A program made the position numbers and the translations under genes. Shown one piece after another: positions 61,508 through 64,000 of a stretch of 64,000 nt of DNA. The stretch comes from Mariprofundus ferrooxydans PV-1 (lineage in GTDB: Bacteria > Pseudomonadota > Zetaproteobacteria > Mariprofundales > Mariprofundaceae), in the NCBI RefSeq assembly GCF_000153765.1, contig NZ_DS022295.1:959008-1023007 (forward strand), read 5' to 3'. Numbering within the stretch: the stretch's first letter is position 1; each line of letters starts with the position of its first letter. The notes under the pieces are model-generated. The model was not told the origin of the DNA. It saw only the letters and a program-made list of their open reading frames with translations, and searched no databases.

Positions 61508-63463
61508 TTATTCACCCAGCCAGTAAAATCCATAGGCGGGGATAACCAGTTGATCGTTGAAAATGAGCGGGCGCTCTCCGGTATAGAGGTTTCTTACACT
61601 ATCAAGCTGAAGGAATCCCATGCGGCGCAGCTGCTCCAACTCCAGATGTTGCGGGTTACTGTCAAAATTACCGACCACCAGCACTCTTGAAGATGCATGC
61701 TGATAATCGAAATGGGCATAGGCCAGCAGATGCGGATTTTCCACCTCGAGCAGTTCGCGACCATTAAAATCGGCAAAAGCGGGAATCTCCTTGCGTACGG
61801 CAATCATCTTCTTCAGCCCTGTAAATATTCGGTATTCAACGCTGCCCGGCTGGTTCCTCAGCTCGGCCTTTTCCCAGTCTATGGCAGGACGATGAATCCA
61901 TCGGCTATCCTGTTGTTTGCTGTCATCATCCTGATAGCTGTAGTTATTGAGCGTGCCGATCTCATCGCCGTAATAGAGCAGCGGGATACCTCCGAACGAC
62001 AAAATCATGCTATGCAGCAGCAGGATAATATTGATCGCGGCATCAATGGCCTGTTCATCGCCCGATTCAAGCGCACTCTCCAGGCCTACCAGCGATGCCA
62101 GCGTGCCCGAGATACGTGCATCTCCTGTTTTCTCATTTTGTGCAAACGGATGACCGCGAGCCGTTGATGCCTCGAAATTGCCGGTAAAATAATCAACCAG
62201 AAAACGGCGATGCGCCGCCGGCTCATAACCGGCAAGACGGATATCCGTATCATCAAAGCCCAGCCCGATATCATCATGGCAGCGGATATAGTTCAGCCAG
62301 GTTGCGCGCTCCAGCTTGTCCGGCAGGCTCTTGATCCCTCTGTACAACAGCTCGGCCTTCTTCGTCGCCACAGCATCCCAGAGCAGTGCCATAAAGGTCG
62401 CGTTATATGCAATCTCGCACTCCTTGGCATTAATCGCATCTTCACCGAAATACTTGGTAATCTCCACCGGCGCCACGATGGCTTCAGCGATAAACAGCAC
62501 ACCGGGGGCCGTCACCTGACAGCAATCTTTAAGCAGCTGCAGAATCAGGTGGGCTTCCCGCTCATTCTGACAATTGCTGCCGATTTTTTTCCATAAAAAA
62601 GCAACTGCATCCAGACGGATGATGTCAGCACCGTGATTGGCCCAGTAGAGAATGATATCAAGCATTTCAATCAGTACGGCAGGATTACTGTAGTTCAGAT
62701 CCCACTGGTAGTTGTTGAACGAGGTCATCACCCAGCGGCCCATCTCCTCATCCCAGGTAAAGTTGCCGGGAGAGGTCTGCGGAAAGATCTCAACCATCGT
62801 CTCTTCAAACAGGTCGGGAATTTCCCTCTCTTTAAATACGTAATAATAGTCCTGATAGGTCTGCTCACCACTACGGGCGCGTTTGGCCCATTCGTGCTCA
62901 TCGGAGGTATGATTGAGTACCACGTCAAGCGTCAACAGCATATCACGCTTGTGCATGGAACCGGCCAGACTATCAATATCCTCAAGCGAGCCGATACGGC
63001 TGTCGATACGACGGAAATCGCGCACTGCATAACCGCCATCGCTCTTGCCCGGCGGACAATCCAGCACCGGCATCACATGTACCATATTGACGCCCAGCTC
63101 CTGCAGATAGTGAAGTCTGGACTGAAGTCCCTGCAGATCGCCGGCAAAACCGTCGCTATATAGCGCCATGCCGACCCATTGCTGACTCAAAAACCAGTTG
63201 TGATCCTTCTCCCTGTCCAGGTCCGTTGCCTTCAGATTGTCATTGCGGGCAATGTATTGCCTTGCCATGGTCTCAACCAGCGCGTGTATCTGCTCTTTAA
63301 AGTCAGCCCGATCACCGTACAGGCGTTGAAACAGCGAGTGGATGGCATAGAAGTTCGCCCCCAGACGGGTATAGAAATAACGCATCTGGGGCTGTTTGAC
63401 AATTTCCGGATCCAGCTCGATCAGGATCTCATTGAGCAGCGAATGTGAAACCTGTTCATACAT
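61508..63463 (-). CDS. ams: Amylosucrase (GH13)
   Basis: A 651-residue GH13 subfamily 4 enzyme that transfers glucose from sucrose to make alpha-1,4-glucan, releasing fructose. The N-terminal helical domain is about residues 1-90, then the (beta/alpha)8 barrel. The catalytic nucleophile is D285 (IIRLDAVAF), the acid/base E327 (LFIAEAIV), and the stabilising Asp is in CHDDIGL (D397/D398). The LNHTSDEH and 'QWDLNYSNPAV' motifs are also characteristic. The N. polysaccharea enzyme has D286/E328, so the numbering agrees closely. The gene before it is a fructokinase, as in sucrose-metabolising methanotrophs. Confidence 0.93.
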   Translation of the reverse strand: MYEQVSHSLLNEILIELDPEIVKQPQMRYFYTRLGANFYAIHSLFQRLYGDRADFKEQIHALVETMARQYIARNDNLKATDLDREKDHNWFLSQQWVGMALYSDGFAGDLQGLQSRLHYLQELGVNMVHVMPVLDCPPGKSDGGYAVRDFRRIDSRIGSLEDIDSLAGSMHKRDMLLTLDVVLNHTSDEHEWAKRARSGEQTYQDYYYVFKEREIPDLFEETMVEIFPQTSPGNFTWDEEMGRWVMTSFNNYQWDLNYSNPAVLIEMLDIILYWANHGADIIRLDAVAFLWKKIGSNCQNEREAHLILQLLKDCCQVTAPGVLFIAEAIVAPVEITKYFGEDAINAKECEIAYNATFMALLWDAVATKKAELLYRGIKSLPDKLERATWLNYIRCHDDIGLGFDDTDIRLAGYEPAAHRRFLVDYFTGNFEASTARGHPFAQNEKTGDARISGTLASLVGLESALESGDEQAIDAAINIILLLHSMILSFGGIPLLYYGDEIGTLNNYSYQDDDSKQQDSRWIHRPAIDWEKAELRNQPGSVEYRIFTGLKKMIAVRKEIPAFADFNGRELLEVENPHLLAYAHFDYQHASSRVLVVGNFDSNPQHLELEQLRRMGFLQLDSVRNLYTGERPLIFNDQLVIPAYGFYWLGE

Positions 63464-63475
63464 ATGGGGCCCCTT

Positions 63476-64000
63476 TTATATACCCCAATCACGGGTAAAA
63501 TGACGATAGAATTCCCTGTTTTCAGGCGTAGCACCACGAATTCCGACAATCGCACTGGCAAAAGACTGGGCCCTGTGCATCGAAACGTCCAGCGGCCACC
63601 CCAGTAACTGACCGGCAACAAACACGCTGCAAAAGGCATCGCCGGCCCCCACCGTATCAATTACGGCCGAAGCGGTTTCCGGCACAACTGAAATGCAGTC
63701 TGTGGTTGAAATTGCCGTCGCCCCCTGCTCGCCACCGGTCAGCACAATCTGCCCGCGCACCTGCCGGAGAAGACGGTCGACTCTCTCGGCTTCACTGCCC
63801 GCATCCGGATAGATTTCGGCCAGTTCCGCCTTGTTCAGTTTTACCCAATCTGCACCATCAAGCAGTTTAAGCACCAATGCCTTCCGCCACCATGGCGGAC
63901 GCAGGTTTATATCAACAAAGCGACTGTTTTCGCAGCTGCTCTTCAATGCCTCCAGCGCGGCGGCAGAGGCGGCATGCCGCAGTGCCAGCGAACCGTGATA
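63476..64000 (-). CDS. PfkB-family carbohydrate kinase, fructokinase-like (3' part)
   Basis: A partial gene running off the right edge; the frame is open to base 64000. The visible C-terminal ~174 residues include 'YHGSLALRHAASAA' (fructokinase-like), FVDINLRPPWW, ADWVKLNKAELAEIY, VLTGGEQGA and the PfkB signature DTVGAGDAFCSVF with the catalytic Asp. With amylosucrase 12 bases downstream it would phosphorylate the fructose released from sucrose. Sucrose-phosphate synthase and phosphatase genes would be expected upstream, beyond the window. Confidence 0.88.
   Translation of the reverse strand, partial: YHGSLALRHAASAAALEALKSSCENSRFVDINLRPPWWRKALVLKLLDGADWVKLNKAELAEIYPDAGSEAERVDRLLRQVRGQIVLTGGEQGATAISTTDCISVVPETASAVIDTVGAGDAFCSVFVAGQLLGWPLDVSMHRAQSFASAIVGIRGATPENREFYRHFTRDWGI

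Overview
The window is a dense, roughly 53% GC chromosomal segment of a Gram-negative bacterium. The evidence for this is LolA, FadL, a TonB-dependent receptor, SecDF-YajC, RarA, FtsK and RNase J. The gene mix (an amylosucrase-fructokinase pair, several diguanylate cyclases, a type IV pilus-style chemosensory locus, MurL/MurD2) would fit a marine Pseudomonadota, possibly a Zetaproteobacterium such as Mariprofundus. That placement is inferred from gene content and is not proven here.

Layout. 1-2729: overlapping operon of a D-amino acid aminotransferase (cut by the window edge), a phosphoglycolate phosphatase-like HAD enzyme, Hsp33 and a YgjP-type metalloprotease. 2791-2952: a small minus-strand ORF opposite tgt. 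3189-8037: tgt-yajC-secD-secF-(Mth938-like)-queD. 8246-8709: a small lipoprotein and a Rho_N/SAP-like protein facing each other across a shared terminator. 8827-14703: a five-gene minus-strand set of MurL, MurD2, a HEPN-motif protein, a D-glutamate cyclase and a methyltransferase. 14782-22815: crcB, rarA, fadL, lolA, ftsK, rnj, pyrE, all minus. 22984-28402: a YfiR / CHASE8-type hybrid kinase / TonB receptor operon. 29038-32994: a circularly permuted ATP-grasp, alpha-E, transglutaminase and gamma-glutamylcyclotransferase set. About 33000-36920: an integron-cassette-like island with two good attC sites and one degenerate site but no integrase. 37017-42609: SelO, a radical SAM protein, an AsmA-like protein, an aldo-keto reductase and a diguanylate cyclase. 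42937-44532: a second diguanylate cyclase. 44725-53302: tRNA-Glu(CTC), CheA hybrid, an MCP-like protein without a normal signalling tip, CheW, a PilB ATPase fused to a receiver domain, and three small exported proteins, two of them tandem duplicates. 53488-55805: two peptide-type ABC permeases and tadA. 55890-58808: a third diguanylate cyclase, a SnoaL-like protein and a double cupin. 58887-64000: rlmE, an ABC-2 exporter pair, amylosucrase and the 3' part of a fructokinase.

Connections. Three genes bear on D-glutamate: the aminotransferase at the left edge, MurD2/MurL (attachment of L-Glu followed by epimerisation on the nucleotide precursor), and the cyclase that removes free D-Glu. Both the D-glutamate cyclase and the gamma-glutamylcyclotransferase families release 5-oxoproline. 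Signalling is heavily represented, with three GGDEF proteins (all with intact GGDEF and I-site motifs), a YfiR operon and a chemosensory array coupled to a pilus-type motor. The least described parts are the MurL/HEPN/cyclase set, the PilB-receiver chemosensory locus with its duplicated exported proteins, and the attC cassette island.
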